Assembly: GCA_039818985.1 (NCBI GenBank) | Contig: JBCBSU010000002.1 | Coordinates: 186,001 to 250,000, forward strand | Source: Pseudomonadota bacterium | Lineage (GTDB): Bacteria; Pseudomonadota; Alphaproteobacteria; Sphingomonadales; Sphingomonadaceae | Length of the DNA stretch: 64,000 nucleotides | Direction: 5' to 3' | Shown here: positions 1 through 10,649 of the stretch, one piece after another | Position numbering within the stretch: the stretch's first letter is position 1 | Layout of the letters: the number at the start of each line of letters is the position of its first letter | The notes under the pieces: model-generated | Database searches by the model: none | Told to the model about the DNA's origin: nothing | Seen by the model: the letters and a program-made list of their open reading frames with translations, nothing else | Made by a program: the position numbers and the translations under genes

Positions 1-728
1 AGGTCGCGCAACCCGCCCTTGCCATCCTTGACATTGGGCTCGACGACATAGCGACTGTCGCCCATGCGCTTGTGCCGGGCATCGCGTTCGGCCAGTTTTT
101 GCGCGATAAAGTCGCGCGTGGTGCCGTGCACCACTTCGGCAAAAAAGCGCGCCGCAGCCTCGTCATACAGCGCCTTGTCGCCCCAGATAAACCGCCCTTC
201 AAGCAGCGCGGTGCGGATCGTCAGATCGGACTTGGCCATGCGCACCATATCGTTGAGCGAGCGGCTCGACTGGCCGACTTTCAGCCCCAGATCCCATAAC
301 AGGTAGAGCATCGCCTCGGTGACCTGTTCGGTCCAGCTGTTCTTCCGCATCGGTGTCAGAAAGGCGATATCGACATCGCTGTGCGGCGCCATTTCGCCAC
401 GGCCATAACCGCCGACCGCCATCACCGCCAGCCGCGCCCCGGCGGTCGGGTTGCCCATAGGATAAACATGGGTGACAACATAATCATGGATCAGTCGGAC
501 GATCTGGTCGATGAGAAAGGCCTGGGCCGCAGCCACGGCATGGCCCGATGTCGGCCGCACCATCAGCCGGTCGGCAATCTCTGCCCGGCCATCGACCAGC
601 GCATCACGCAGCAGCGACAATATATCCGCGCGCGAATGACCCTCGCCATGCGCTACCAGCCGGTCAATCGCCTCCCCCAGCCTGGCGCGATCGATGATCG
701 CGCGGCGCCGAGGCACGGCAGCGATCAC
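1..728 (-). CDS. glnD: GlnD, bifunctional PII uridylyltransferase/uridylyl-removing enzyme (partial, N-terminal part)
   Basis: The frame is open to the left edge, so only about 240 N-terminal codons of a protein usually near 900 residues are present. A nucleotidyltransferase signature GGYGRGE followed by DVDIAF lies near residues 105-120, and RYVVEPNVKDGKGGLRDL, typical of GlnD, reaches the edge. GlnD uridylylates and deuridylylates PII proteins in response to glutamine. The HD and ACT domains lie outside the window. No ATG exists in this frame after the upstream stop at 879-881. GTG at 728 is chosen because PRRRAIIDR just after it resembles sphingomonad GlnD N-termini, but GTG at 755 or 719 is possible. 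The region just upstream is an inverted-repeat element. Confidence 0.9.
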   Translation of the reverse strand, partial: MIAAVPRRRAIIDRARLGEAIDRLVAHGEGHSRADILSLLRDALVDGRAEIADRLMVRPTSGHAVAAAQAFLIDQIVRLIHDYVVTHVYPMGNPTAGARLAVMAVGGYGRGEMAPHSDVDIAFLTPMRKNSWTEQVTEAMLYLLWDLGLKVGQSSRSLNDMVRMAKSDLTIRTALLEGRFIWGDKALYDEAAARFFAEVVHGTTRDFIAQKLAERDARHKRMGDSRYVVEPNVKDGKGGLRD

Positions 729-786
729 GCCCCTGCAAGCGCTTCGACGCCGCACATCGCCCGCAGCGCGCCACCCCGCAGGGGCC

Positions 787-876
787 TGGCCAGCACAGGC
801 CAGCTTGTTGTCGCTCGTTCGTCCAATAGGCCCACTATTCTCCTCACTTGCTCCTCGATCTGGCCTGTGCTGGCCA
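787..876. repeat. Inverted-repeat element (17-bp arms) between acyl-CoA synthetase and glnD
   Basis: The arms at 787-803 and 860-876 are perfect inverted copies of 17 bases around a 56-base centre. Each arm is itself nearly palindromic (TGGCC...GGCCA). A second small hairpin, CCCC-GCA-GGGG, lies at 774-784 on the glnD side. It sits between the 3' end of the acyl-CoA synthetase and the glnD start, both on the minus strand. There is no U-tract, so it is not a classic terminator. It resembles a non-coding, REP-like interspersed palindrome, but no second copy was noticed in this window. Confidence 0.6.
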
Positions 877-893
877 AGTCACGGCCCATGCGC

Positions 894-2615
894 CTAGTGG
901 ACGCTGACCCTGTCCTCCGCCGCAACCAGCTCACGATACTGTTTGCGCAACGTTACCTTGTCGATCTTCTGGGTACCAAGGATCGGCAGCACTTCGGACG
1001 AATGCCAGATACGTGTGGGGATCTTGAACGGCGCGAGATGCTGCCCCAGAAATTCCTGCAACGCCTCGGGTTCGAGCGACTTGCCCTCCTTCATGTGATA
1101 GACCGCGCCCGGCACTTCGCCAAAGCGCTCATCGGGCAGGCCGAAGACACAGGCCTGGGCAACATCGGGATGGGCATAGATTGCCGCCTCGACCTCGATA
1201 CAGCTGATATTCTCGCCGCCGCGAATGACAATGTCCTTCTTGCGGTCGACGATGAACAGATAATTGTCCTCGTCGAGATAGCCGAGATCGCCGGTGCGGA
1301 AATAGCCATCGGGCATGATCGCCGCCCTGGTCGCTTCCTCATTGTCCCAATAGCCGAGGAAGTTGCAGATCGAGCGGATCGAAATCTCGCCAATCTCTCC
1401 CTGAGGCAAGGGTTTGCCGTCATCGTCGAGGATCGCAAGGTCGACCAGCGGGCGCGATGGCGTGCCGGTACTGTCGGGCTTGGCCATGTAATTCTCGTTG
1501 AAATTGCCGCAACCCACACCATTGGTCTCGGTCAGGCCATAACCCAGCAGCGGGAATGCCCAATCCATCTCTTTCTTGATCCGTTTGACATGCTCGACCG
1601 GGCGCGGCGCGCCACCCGCTGCAAAGGCGGTACAGCTGGTCAGATCATATTTGTCGCGATCGTGATGGGTTGCGATTTCATAGCTCATCAGCGGCACGCC
1701 GACAAAATAGCTGACCTTTTCTCGCTCGATCAGCTGCATCGCATGTTCGGCATCCCATTTGGGCATCAATACCAGCTTGCGCCCGATGCCGATGCTCTGC
1801 AGCAGCACCGGCACCATGGCAGTGACATGGAAGAGCGGCACATTGAGTAGCGTCGCAGGCTGGCCCTGTGGCGGCTGGCCCAGCTTGATCAGAATCTGCA
1901 GGCTCATCATCGTCTGAGCGATATAGCTGGCGGTGCCCTGCATCACGCCGCGATGATCTGAATAGGCACCCTTGGATTGGCCGGTCGAACCGGATGTGAA
2001 CAGGATTGTCGCCAGATCATCGCCGTTCAGCTCGGGCAGGGCGCTGTCGCTGTCCAGCGCACCGCCGATCACGGGTGCCAAACCCGCCTGCGGTGTGCTG
2101 TCATGCTCGAAGATGACGATAGTGACCGAATCGGGCAGCGCCTGATCCGCCAGCCGCGCCGCGCGTTGCTCATCGGCGAGCACCAGATTGCAGCCGACGC
2201 TGGTAATGCCATGGGCCAGTTCCTCACCCTGCCACCAGCCATTGAGCAGCGTTGCCACACCGCCGGCCATCAATATGCCCATATAGGCGACGATCCAGTT
2301 GGCCGAATTGCGCGCGGCAATGCCGACGCGGTCGCCTTTTTGCAGTCCATGCTCGGCGATCAGGCCCCGCGCTACCTGCTGCGCCCCCGCCAGGGCATCG
2401 GCAAAGCTGAGACGGACATCGCCATCGACCAGAAATTCGGCATCGCCATGCTGGGTGCAGAAATGGGCGAAATAGTGCGACAGGCTGGGCGGTGCCATGG
2501 CCAGCATCGGCAGTTGCTGACCATATTTCTCATAAGGCACGGTTGCCAGCGGCGCGCCATCTGCGGTCATCGCGTCCATGGTCGCCTGCATGATTTTATC
2601 AAGCTCTGTCGGCAT
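894..2615 (-). CDS. Long-chain acyl-CoA synthetase (AMP-forming, class I adenylate-forming enzyme)
   Basis: This 573-residue protein has the adenylate-forming superfamily motifs in order. The ATP-binding loop TSGSTGQSKG is at residues 207-216, YGLTET is near 358, and RTGDLG is near 438. KKDIVIRGGENI follows, and a C-terminal GTQKIDK holds the likely catalytic Lys550. It should activate a carboxylic acid, probably a fatty acid, to acyl-AMP and then acyl-CoA. The N-terminus before the first conserved block is about 40 residues, as in FadD-like enzymes. It is divergent from lgt across about 70 bases. The chain length of the substrate cannot be read from the sequence. A second paralogue lies at 45902-47608. 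Confidence 0.88.
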   Translation of the reverse strand: MPTELDKIMQATMDAMTADGAPLATVPYEKYGQQLPMLAMAPPSLSHYFAHFCTQHGDAEFLVDGDVRLSFADALAGAQQVARGLIAEHGLQKGDRVGIAARNSANWIVAYMGILMAGGVATLLNGWWQGEELAHGITSVGCNLVLADEQRAARLADQALPDSVTIVIFEHDSTPQAGLAPVIGGALDSDSALPELNGDDLATILFTSGSTGQSKGAYSDHRGVMQGTASYIAQTMMSLQILIKLGQPPQGQPATLLNVPLFHVTAMVPVLLQSIGIGRKLVLMPKWDAEHAMQLIEREKVSYFVGVPLMSYEIATHHDRDKYDLTSCTAFAAGGAPRPVEHVKRIKKEMDWAFPLLGYGLTETNGVGCGNFNENYMAKPDSTGTPSRPLVDLAILDDDGKPLPQGEIGEISIRSICNFLGYWDNEEATRAAIMPDGYFRTGDLGYLDEDNYLFIVDRKKDIVIRGGENISCIEVEAAIYAHPDVAQACVFGLPDERFGEVPGAVYHMKEGKSLEPEALQEFLGQHLAPFKIPTRIWHSSEVLPILGTQKIDKVTLRKQYRELVAAEDRVSVH

Positions 2616-2684
2616 TACGGTATCTCTCCTGTTGGTATTCCTTTAACTGCCCTATATGCAGGCGAAAATCATTGGGGAAAAGCC

Positions 2685-3572
2685 TTGATACTGTCTATTC
2701 TCGCTTCTGCCACCGACTATGTGCGTTTTGAAGAGCTTGGGCTTTCGAAAACGCTGCTCACCATCGGCTTTTTCGAGCTGCGCTGGTATTCGCTCGCCTA
2801 TCTTGCCGGCATATTGGTCGGTTACTGGTATCTGCTCAAGCTGATCGCCCAGCCTGGTGCGCCGATGGCGCGGCGCCATGCCGATGATTTCATCCTTTAC
2901 GCCACGCTCGGTATCATCCTTGGCGGGCGGCTGGGCTATGCGCTGTTCTACAAGCCGGAACTGTTCGTCTCGTTCACCGGCGAGGGCTGGGTCAGCTATG
3001 ATCTGGTGCGGCTATGGGATGGCGGCATGTCGCTGCATGGCGGCGTTCTCGGGGTTTTGCTGGCGATCTGGTGGATGTGCCGCAAGGAAAGCCTCTCCTT
3101 TCTGCGCTTTTGCGATTATGTCGCCTGTGTGGTGCCGTTCGGCCTGTTCTTCGGTCGGCTCGCCAATTTCGTCAATGGCGAGCTTTGGGGCCGCCCCACC
3201 GATGTCCCCTGGGCGATCATCTTCACCAATACCGATACAGCCAATCCGCCGCTGCCGCGTCATCCAAGCCAGCTTTACGAGGCTGCCAGCGAGGGGCTGC
3301 TGATGTTCCTCATCCTCTACTGGCTGTTCTGGCACACTCAGGCACGATACAAGCCCGGCCTGCTGGTCGGGGCGGCGGCCATGATTTACGGCATCAGCCG
3401 CTTCGTCGTCGAATTTTTCCGCAACCCCGATGCGCATCTGGTCGAGTTTGCCGAGCGTACCGGGCTCAGCATGGGCCAATGGCTGACGGTGCCGATGATC
3501 CTGATCGGGCTAACGCTGATCCTGACCGCCGGCAAGCGCCGCGTCAGCGAACCGGCGCCGCGCCAGGCCTGA
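2685..3572 (+). CDS. lgt: Prolipoprotein diacylglyceryl transferase Lgt
   Basis: Lgt transfers diacylglycerol from phosphatidylglycerol to the lipobox cysteine of prolipoproteins in the inner membrane. The 295-residue protein has several membrane helices and the HGG motif in DGGMSLHGG. It also carries the Lgt signature GRLANFVNGELWG and a C-terminal RHPSQLYEA. The frame is open much further upstream, over the antisense acyl-CoA synthetase. The start chosen is TTG at 2685, preceded by GGGGA and giving an N-terminus (ILSILASATDYV) of normal Lgt length. The methyltransferase gene follows after 7 bases, so the two are probably co-transcribed. Several lipoproteins in this window would be its substrates. 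Confidence 0.93.
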   Translation: MILSILASATDYVRFEELGLSKTLLTIGFFELRWYSLAYLAGILVGYWYLLKLIAQPGAPMARRHADDFILYATLGIILGGRLGYALFYKPELFVSFTGEGWVSYDLVRLWDGGMSLHGGVLGVLLAIWWMCRKESLSFLRFCDYVACVVPFGLFFGRLANFVNGELWGRPTDVPWAIIFTNTDTANPPLPRHPSQLYEAASEGLLMFLILYWLFWHTQARYKPGLLVGAAAMIYGISRFVVEFFRNPDAHLVEFAERTGLSMGQWLTVPMILIGLTLILTAGKRRVSEPAPRQA

Positions 3573-3579
3573 CGCCGTC

Positions 3580-4650
3580 ATGATATCCGAACTGGCACAG
3601 CGCTTTACCCGGCTGATCGAGGCCACCGGTCCGATATCGGTGGCGCAATATATGGGCGAGTCCAACGCCGCCTATTATGCTGCGCGTGATCCGCTGGGGG
3701 CAGAAGGTGATTTCATCACCGCGCCCGAAATCAGCCAGATGTTTGGCGAGATGATCGGGCTGTGGTTCGCCGATCTGTTCCTGCGCTCGGGCTATAAAGG
3801 GCGACCGCATTATGTCGAGCTCGGCCCTGGACGCGGCACGCTGGCGCAGGATGCGCTTGGCGCCATGGCGCAATTCGGCATCGAGCCGAAAGTCCATTTC
3901 CTCGAGACCAGCCCGGCGCTACGCGAGCGGCAGGCAGCACTGCGCCCCGATGCCATTTGGCACGATGCGCTCGACACATTGCCGCGCAGTGGTGCGCTGC
4001 TGGTCATGGCCAATGAGTTTTTCGATGCGCTGCCGGTGCGCCAGCTGATCGCCACCCATGCCGGATGGCGCGAGCGCGTCGTTGCGCGCACGGGCGAACA
4101 GTTCGCCGCATTGCCCGGCGCACGACCGATGGATGCGGTGGTGCCGCAGGACTTTCGCAACGCCCCGCCGGGCAGCATATTGGAGACCTGCCCCGCTGCC
4201 AGCGGCTTCGCCTATGAGCTTGCCAGCCGCATCAAAGCCCAGGGCGGCGCCATGCTCACCGTCGATTATGGCTATGACACGCCGCAGCTGGGCAGCACGC
4301 TGCAGGCGGTGCGGGCGCACCAGAAAGTCGATCCGTTCAGCGATCCGGGCGAGTGCGACATCACCGCACATGTCAATTTCGACGAGCTGAAACAGATCGG
4401 TCTGTCGCACGGCCTGCGCCCGCATGGACCGGTCGGCCAGGGGTCGTTTCTCAAAGCACTGGGCATCGAGACCCGCACCCGGATGCTGGCCGAGGCCAAT
4501 CCCGCGCAGGCCGATGCGCTCAAGACGGCGCAGGACCGGCTGGTCAATGACGATCCCGATTCGATGGGCGAACTGTTCCGGGTGCTGGCGCTGACCGCGA
4601 CCACCTGGCCACAGCCCGAGGGCTTCGGCACCAGTAATGGCGCGCGGTAA
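3580..4650 (+). CDS. SAM-dependent methyltransferase, MidA/NDUFAF7 family (DUF185)
   Basis: This 356-residue protein begins with a MidA-type N-terminus (GPISVAQYM) and the block GDFITAPEISQMFGE. The SAM-binding loop ELGPGRGTL follows at residues 80-88. Mitochondrial NDUFAF7 methylates an arginine of a complex I subunit during assembly, and the bacterial members are assumed to be protein arginine methyltransferases. That role is inferred here. It lies 7 bases after lgt, and the COQ9 gene follows 75 bases later, so lgt, this gene and COQ9 may form one transcript. Confidence 0.85.
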   Translation: MISELAQRFTRLIEATGPISVAQYMGESNAAYYAARDPLGAEGDFITAPEISQMFGEMIGLWFADLFLRSGYKGRPHYVELGPGRGTLAQDALGAMAQFGIEPKVHFLETSPALRERQAALRPDAIWHDALDTLPRSGALLVMANEFFDALPVRQLIATHAGWRERVVARTGEQFAALPGARPMDAVVPQDFRNAPPGSILETCPAASGFAYELASRIKAQGGAMLTVDYGYDTPQLGSTLQAVRAHQKVDPFSDPGECDITAHVNFDELKQIGLSHGLRPHGPVGQGSFLKALGIETRTRMLAEANPAQADALKTAQDRLVNDDPDSMGELFRVLALTATTWPQPEGFGTSNGAR

Positions 4651-4725
4651 ATCCCGGCAACAGTTGAGCCGAAGCGGTGCAATGCCTAAATATCCTGTCA
4701 GGAATCAGCCCAGCCGGAGCGAATC

Positions 4726-5400
4726 ATGTCAGACACATTATTGGACAGCCTGCCCGAGGACCCCGATCTCGACGAGATTCGCGTCTTTCTGGCACCGCAT
4801 ATCGCCGAGGAGGCCGCATTTGACGGCTGGACGGACGAAGCACTGGTGCTGGCAGCAGAGGCGCATGACATCGACCCGGCGGTGGCGCGGCTGGCCTATC
4901 CCGAGGGCGCGATGGACATGATCGATGCCTGGATCGAATCCATCGATGCGCGGATGAAGGCGGAATTTCCCGAAGACCGGCTCGATGCGATGAAAATCCG
5001 CGAGAAAATCACCGAGCTCGTGTGGTTCCGCATCACCGCAGTGATGCCGCAAAAGGAGGCGCTGCGTCGCGCCGTTTCGATCATGGCACTGCCGCAAAAT
5101 GCCGGTCGCAGCGCGCGCATCTCGTGGCGCTCGTCCGACCTTATGTGGCGCATGGCCGGTGACACCGCCACCGACTATAACCACTATACCAAGCGGACGA
5201 TTCTGACCGGCGTCTATTCGACGACCCTGCTGTGCTTTCTCGATGACGAGAGCGACGAATATGAAGACACCCGCGCCTTTCTGGAACGCCGCATCGAGAA
5301 TGTGATGCAGTTCGAAAAGGTCAAGGCGAAGGTGCTGAAACGACGCGAAGGCTTCGACCTCACGCGGTTTCTCGGACGGCTGCGCTATCGGGCGGAGTAG
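4726..5400 (+). CDS. COQ9 family protein (ubiquinone biosynthesis lipid-binding factor)
   Basis: The 224-residue protein matches the COQ9 pattern. It has an all-helical TetR-like fold, a central block VWFRITAVMPQKEALRRA, and a later block with DTATDYNHYTKRTILTGVY. COQ9 binds isoprenoid lipid intermediates and presents them to the COQ7 hydroxylase in coenzyme Q synthesis. The C-terminus is basic and may contact membrane. In related genomes, as I recall, COQ9 is often followed directly by feoA-feoB-ssb. Here two minus-strand genes separate it from feoA. Confidence 0.88.
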   Translation: MSDTLLDSLPEDPDLDEIRVFLAPHIAEEAAFDGWTDEALVLAAEAHDIDPAVARLAYPEGAMDMIDAWIESIDARMKAEFPEDRLDAMKIREKITELVWFRITAVMPQKEALRRAVSIMALPQNAGRSARISWRSSDLMWRMAGDTATDYNHYTKRTILTGVYSTTLLCFLDDESDEYEDTRAFLERRIENVMQFEKVKAKVLKRREGFDLTRFLGRLRYRAE

Positions 5401-5429
5401 CACCCGACGCGCTCCTGAATGCTAGAGCT

Positions 5430-5954
5430 TCAGATATCTTTCCAGCAGACATCGACCGAATCATTGATCCAGCATTGCTCTCCCGGCTCGCGATAGGCGG
5501 TGCCGAAACCGGGGCGTTCGCCATCGCTCATGCGCACCGACATTCCCGCCTGTGTCGGCGTATCCGCCTCAATGATGACTTCGACAATCTGCTCAAAAAA
5601 CGGCAGGCCATCGCTGCGCACCATGGTGAAGCTGTCACCGCCAAGGATAAAATATTCGCACTGGCCCTTATACTCCACGCCGCCGGGCGCCGATGCGACG
5701 GTGCATTCAACCGTTTTGGAAGGGCCATCAGCCTTGTCTTTCGCCACCGAGTTTTTCAGCTCTTCGGTGATCTTGGCCTCGTCCTCGCTTTCGGTCTCAG
5801 GCTGTTCGCTCTTGGCCGACGGTTTATCACCCGACGCGGCCACATCGCTTCCCGAACACGATGTTTGTGCCTCGGCTTCACTCTTATCTTCGCTTGCCTC
5901 TGGCGCGTTACAAGCCGCCAATACCAAGACCGATGCCAATGTAAGAAAACGCAT
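5430..5954 (-). CDS. Putative lipoprotein, unknown function
   Basis: The best start is ATG at 5954, preceded by AGGGGG at good spacing. It gives a short signal peptide ending in the lipobox LAAC (Cys near residue 15). The longer open frame to 6044 would bury this signal. The mature 174-codon product starts with a Glu/Asp/Lys/Ser-rich, probably disordered stretch. A compact C-terminal half follows with four cysteines (in SCSGS, VECT, CEYF and CWIND/VCWKD) and no family that I recognise. It converges on COQ9 with 29 bases between stop codons. Base composition is lower in GC than the flanking genes, so it may have been acquired with the TAXI gene next door. Confidence 0.7.
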   Translation of the reverse strand: MRFLTLASVLVLAACNAPEASEDKSEAEAQTSCSGSDVAASGDKPSAKSEQPETESEDEAKITEELKNSVAKDKADGPSKTVECTVASAPGGVEYKGQCEYFILGGDSFTMVRSDGLPFFEQIVEVIIEADTPTQAGMSVRMSDGERPGFGTAYREPGEQCWINDSVDVCWKDI

Positions 5955-6133
5955 ATTACCCCCTGTCACTGTTCGTAGACACACAGGCACAGATTTCCGG
6001 ACCTGCTGCAAAACCACAATTGCGGGGAATTTCCATGGTTCCAAGTCTTAGGCTATATGCGCATAAACTTGGACACATTCGTCGAACTGCCAGATCGTCA
6101 ACACCTCCGAGTAAGTGAAGTGGCACTACGGGC

Positions 6134-7096
6134 CTATTGAAGCCCTTCCTCACGAAAAGAACGCTCCGCGCCATCATGAACCACAATGCCCTCTGGCATA
6201 GCAGAGGACATTCTCGCCGCTGTTAGGCCTTGAAGGCTGGGATGCAGTATTGTGAATCTGTTCACATTTGACAGGACTAATTGGGTCACATCATACACCG
6301 TTCCTGAATCAACGCTGGTGGAGGAAAGAAGCAGAGCGGATGTTCCAATCGTCTGAACATCGCCGCTCATTCCGCCATACACCCCCTTGGGAATGCTCGC
6401 GGCGCGCAATCCAGGCTCGACCCCCAGCATTGTGTCGATAGCTGCGCCTGTCACCGGAACAAAGACCGCATTGCAAGCGTTCTGGGCGTCCTTGACGCCA
6501 GCATTGATAAGTCCATCCATGACGATATAAGCATCGATCTTGCGGTCACAAAGATTCCAAACCGCATCGCCAATACTAATGGGCTGTTCCGATATCGCCT
6601 CTTGTGACCAGCCTTTGGCAGCAAAGATGGCGTCTACTATCGCTGCTGCGTCGGAGCCTTCCCCGCCAAGCGCGACCTTTTTTCCCTTCAGATCATCGAA
6701 AGTCGCTATGCCCGCATCGGGATGAGCCACCACAAACAATAGCTGATCGTGAAGCCGCATAACAAAGCGGAGGTTTCGCTGCGGTCCGGCCGAGGCGAAA
6801 GGCCCAGTCCCTGTCCACGCTTTACCCGTCAGATATTCATTGGTGATAGCGAAATCCAGCTCCTTGTTCAGGAGGGTCTGAAGATTGTAGCCCCCACCAC
6901 TTGTTGCTTCGACAGACAAGCGAAGCCCCCGCGAGCGAGCCTGACGGCTTGAGACACGTATTATCGCACCACCTGTCGGGTAGCTGGCGCCAGTTATGTG
7001 TCCTGTTCCAATAGTTGCGAACCTCGACTGCTGTGCAAGCGCGGCTGCGCTAACCAAAAGGCCGCACAAAATGACCGTAGCCAGATTCTTGAACAT
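6134..7096 (-). CDS. TAXI-family TRAP transporter solute-binding protein (orphan)
   Basis: The 320-residue protein has a signal peptide (MFKNLATVILCGLL...ALAQQ). The TAXI-family start follows (FATIGTGHITGASYPTGGAI), with GGGYNLQTLLNKELDFAI and DDLKGKKVALGGEGSDAA further on. TAXI proteins are periplasmic binding proteins that normally feed a fused DctQM membrane subunit, often for glutamate-like or dicarboxylate ligands. No such permease gene is in the window. The start at 7096 is preferred over upstream codons because GGAG lies 6 bases before it. Sampled sequence is near 45-50% GC against about 60-65% around it, which suggests transfer. It could serve as a sensor subunit or use a permease elsewhere. 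Confidence 0.82.
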   Translation of the reverse strand: MFKNLATVILCGLLVSAAALAQQSRFATIGTGHITGASYPTGGAIIRVSSRQARSRGLRLSVEATSGGGYNLQTLLNKELDFAITNEYLTGKAWTGTGPFASAGPQRNLRFVMRLHDQLLFVVAHPDAGIATFDDLKGKKVALGGEGSDAAAIVDAIFAAKGWSQEAISEQPISIGDAVWNLCDRKIDAYIVMDGLINAGVKDAQNACNAVFVPVTGAAIDTMLGVEPGLRAASIPKGVYGGMSGDVQTIGTSALLLSSTSVDSGTVYDVTQLVLSNVNRFTILHPSLQGLTAARMSSAMPEGIVVHDGAERSFREEGLQ

Positions 7097-7273
7097 CGGA
7101 ATCTCCATTTTGGAGATATATTCATCAGTAACGGATCGAGCGCAACCATGAATCTGGCACAAAATTGAGGCAACAGATGGTCCTCTTGATCAGTGTGTCA
7201 GAATGCCGATAGCTTGAGACTAATCTACTCTCAGCCATTACCAATGGCGCCAAAGCCAACCAGGGTCGGGATC

Positions 7274-7292
7274 TAATGATAACCATTTGCAA
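7274..7292 (+). promoter_or_regulatory. Probable Fur box upstream of feoAB
   Basis: The 19 bases at 7274-7292 contain AATGATAACCATTTGCA, close to the classical Fur consensus with its AATG...CATT symmetry. The site lies about 70 bases before the chosen feoA start. Iron repression of ferrous iron uptake by Fur is well known, so the placement fits. Confidence 0.6.
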
Positions 7293-7363
7293 TAACCCCT
7301 GAGACCGCCTAGATGGGTTTTAGCGCTGCATGGTGTTGCGCTATCATTTCAGCAGCGGGCCGC

Positions 7364-7620
7364 ATGTTTCTCGACCAGCTTTCCCCTGGCCATAGTGCCG
7401 AGATCACCGATATTTCCTGGGACCAGCTTTCCGATGATGAAGGCCGTCGTCTGCGCGCTTTGGGCATTTATGAGGGGCAGCGGGTCGCGGTGCGGCATCG
7501 CGGGATGTTTTTCGGGCGTGACCCGATCGCACTGGACATTGGCCGCACCACCATTGCCATCCGGCGGATGCACGCCAAGCTGATCGGCATTGCCAGGGCC
7601 AGCGTTGAGGAAACCAAATA

Positions 7621-7621
<1 letters not shown>
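7364..7621 (+). CDS. feoA: Ferrous iron transport protein FeoA
   Basis: This small SH3-like cytosolic protein of 85 residues is required for FeoB-dependent Fe(II) uptake. It has the usual FeoA layout: MFLDQLSPGHSAEI, then RRLRALGIYEGQ and FGRDPIALDIGRTTIAIRR. An upstream in-frame ATG at 7313 would add 17 residues with no ribosome-binding site, so 7364 is preferred. Its TAA overlaps the feoB ATG by one base (TAATG), implying translational coupling. A probable Fur box lies upstream. Confidence 0.9.
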
Positions 7622-9483
<1,862 letters not shown>

Positions 9484-9534
9484 TTTCGCTAACAGACTCG
9501 CACGTCAAAAAGCATCAGCGAAAAGGGCAATCCC

Positions 9535-10068
9535 ATGGCAGGATCGGTCAACAAGGTCATACTTATCGGCAATCTGGGTGCCGACCCGGAAGTCCGCTCG
9601 TTCCAGAATGGCGGGCGTGTGTGCAATTTGCGTATCGCCACCACCGATAGCTGGAAGGACCGCAATACCGGCGAACGCCAGGAACGCACCGAGTGGCACA
9701 ATGTCGCAATCTTCCAGGACGGTCTGGTCGGCGTCGCCGAGCGCTATCTCAAAAAAGGCTCCAAGGTCTATATCGAAGGTGCGCTGCGTACCCGTAAATG
9801 GCAGGACCAGTCCGGCAATGACCGCTACACCACCGAGGTCGTGCTCCAGGGCTATGGCGGCAACCTTACCATGCTTGATGGTCCGGGTGGTGGCGGTGGT
9901 CAGCGCAGCGGTGGCGGCAATTATGGCGGCGGCAACGACTATGGCTCGGGTGGCTCCGGTGGTGGCGCTTCGAACTGGGGCCAGACCGGCGGCAGCAGCG
10001 GTGGTGGTTCCGGAGGTAGTGGTCCGGCTGGTGGCTATGACGATCTCGACGACGAAGTGCCGTTCTGA
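9535..10068 (+). CDS. ssb: Single-stranded DNA-binding protein
   Basis: The 177-residue protein has an OB-fold at about residues 1-112 with typical SSB blocks ([37 protein letters not shown]). A glycine/serine-rich linker of about 50 residues follows, then the acidic tip DDEVPF that recruits replication and repair proteins. It coats single-stranded DNA during replication, recombination and repair. It lies downstream of feoB, in the same orientation but probably with its own promoter. The next gene is convergent. Confidence 0.96.
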   Translation: MAGSVNKVILIGNLGADPEVRSFQNGGRVCNLRIATTDSWKDRNTGERQERTEWHNVAIFQDGLVGVAERYLKKGSKVYIEGALRTRKWQDQSGNDRYTTEVVLQGYGGNLTMLDGPGGGGGQRSGGGNYGGGNDYGSGGSGGGASNWGQTGGSSGGGSGGSGPAGGYDDLDDEVPF

Positions 10069-10100
10069 TCATTTTGACCCGATTTCCACATAAGGTCAGC

Positions 10101-10649
10101 TCAGCCCTTTTTCTTAAGTTCACCCAGTGCCGCAAAGGGACTTTCCTTTTCCTCCCCTTCGCGCAAAATACCTTTTTGCAATAGCGCCGCATCGGCTTCT
10201 GGACTGCGCGGATAGGGATCGAGCATCAGCGCCAGCGTTTGCGCCACCGCTTCGCCAATATCGAAGCGACCATTTTCCAGTGGCATTAGATCATAGTCGG
10301 CGTCATCGCCCATGTCGGCCATCTCATCCTCTCCGGCATCCAGCACTTCGGCGGCAAAGCGCAGGCTGAACGGCTGATCGATATGGCTGGGAAAATCCTC
10401 CAGCGTGATGACGCAACTCTGAACAATATCGGCGCGGAGCCAACCGCTGGCCTGCACCGTATCGCCCGCACGGTGATAGTCGCAACTGGCCGACAGCGCA
10501 TCAAGACGCACCAGCCCGAAGCGCTCTGCCAGGGCAGCGCGTTCGGCGACATTCGCGGTTATCCGCTGCGGTGCCTGGTCGAGTTGCGACAGCAGCACCA
10601 GACGCGACAGTTCAGGGGTAACCGGATTGTCGGAATTCTGGCCGCTCAT
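10101..10649 (-). CDS. DUF177 (YceD-like) protein
   Basis: The 182-residue protein matches the DUF177/YceD family: an N-terminal strand-rich region, then SGWLRADIVQSCVITLEDFPSHIDQPFSLRFA, then an acidic stretch (DAGEDEMADMGDDADYD). In many bacteria YceD is linked to 23S rRNA accumulation or to the rpmF operon. In alphaproteobacteria it often follows the cytochrome bc1 chaperone gene, as here. Its ATG overlaps that gene's stop as ATGA, so the two are translated together. The C-terminus ends in a short basic run (ELKKKG). The exact molecular role is unknown. Confidence 0.82.
   Translation of the reverse strand: MSGQNSDNPVTPELSRLVLLSQLDQAPQRITANVAERAALAERFGLVRLDALSASCDYHRAGDTVQASGWLRADIVQSCVITLEDFPSHIDQPFSLRFAAEVLDAGEDEMADMGDDADYDLMPLENGRFDIGEAVAQTLALMLDPYPRSPEADAALLQKGILREGEEKESPFAALGELKKKG

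Noticed and set aside
725-934. Minus-strand 69-codon open frame over the inverted-repeat element
   Set aside because: It lies within the repeat, has no ribosome-binding site or known family, and overlaps the acyl-CoA synthetase end. It is better read as repeat DNA.
381-1850. Long plus-strand open frame over glnD and acyl-CoA synthetase
   Set aside because: It is antisense to two clear genes with strong motifs, and its translation looks like a GC-rich shadow.
1977-2684. 5' extension of the lgt frame
   Set aside because: It lies antisense to the acyl-CoA synthetase, and the homologous Lgt N-terminus begins at the TTG at 2685.
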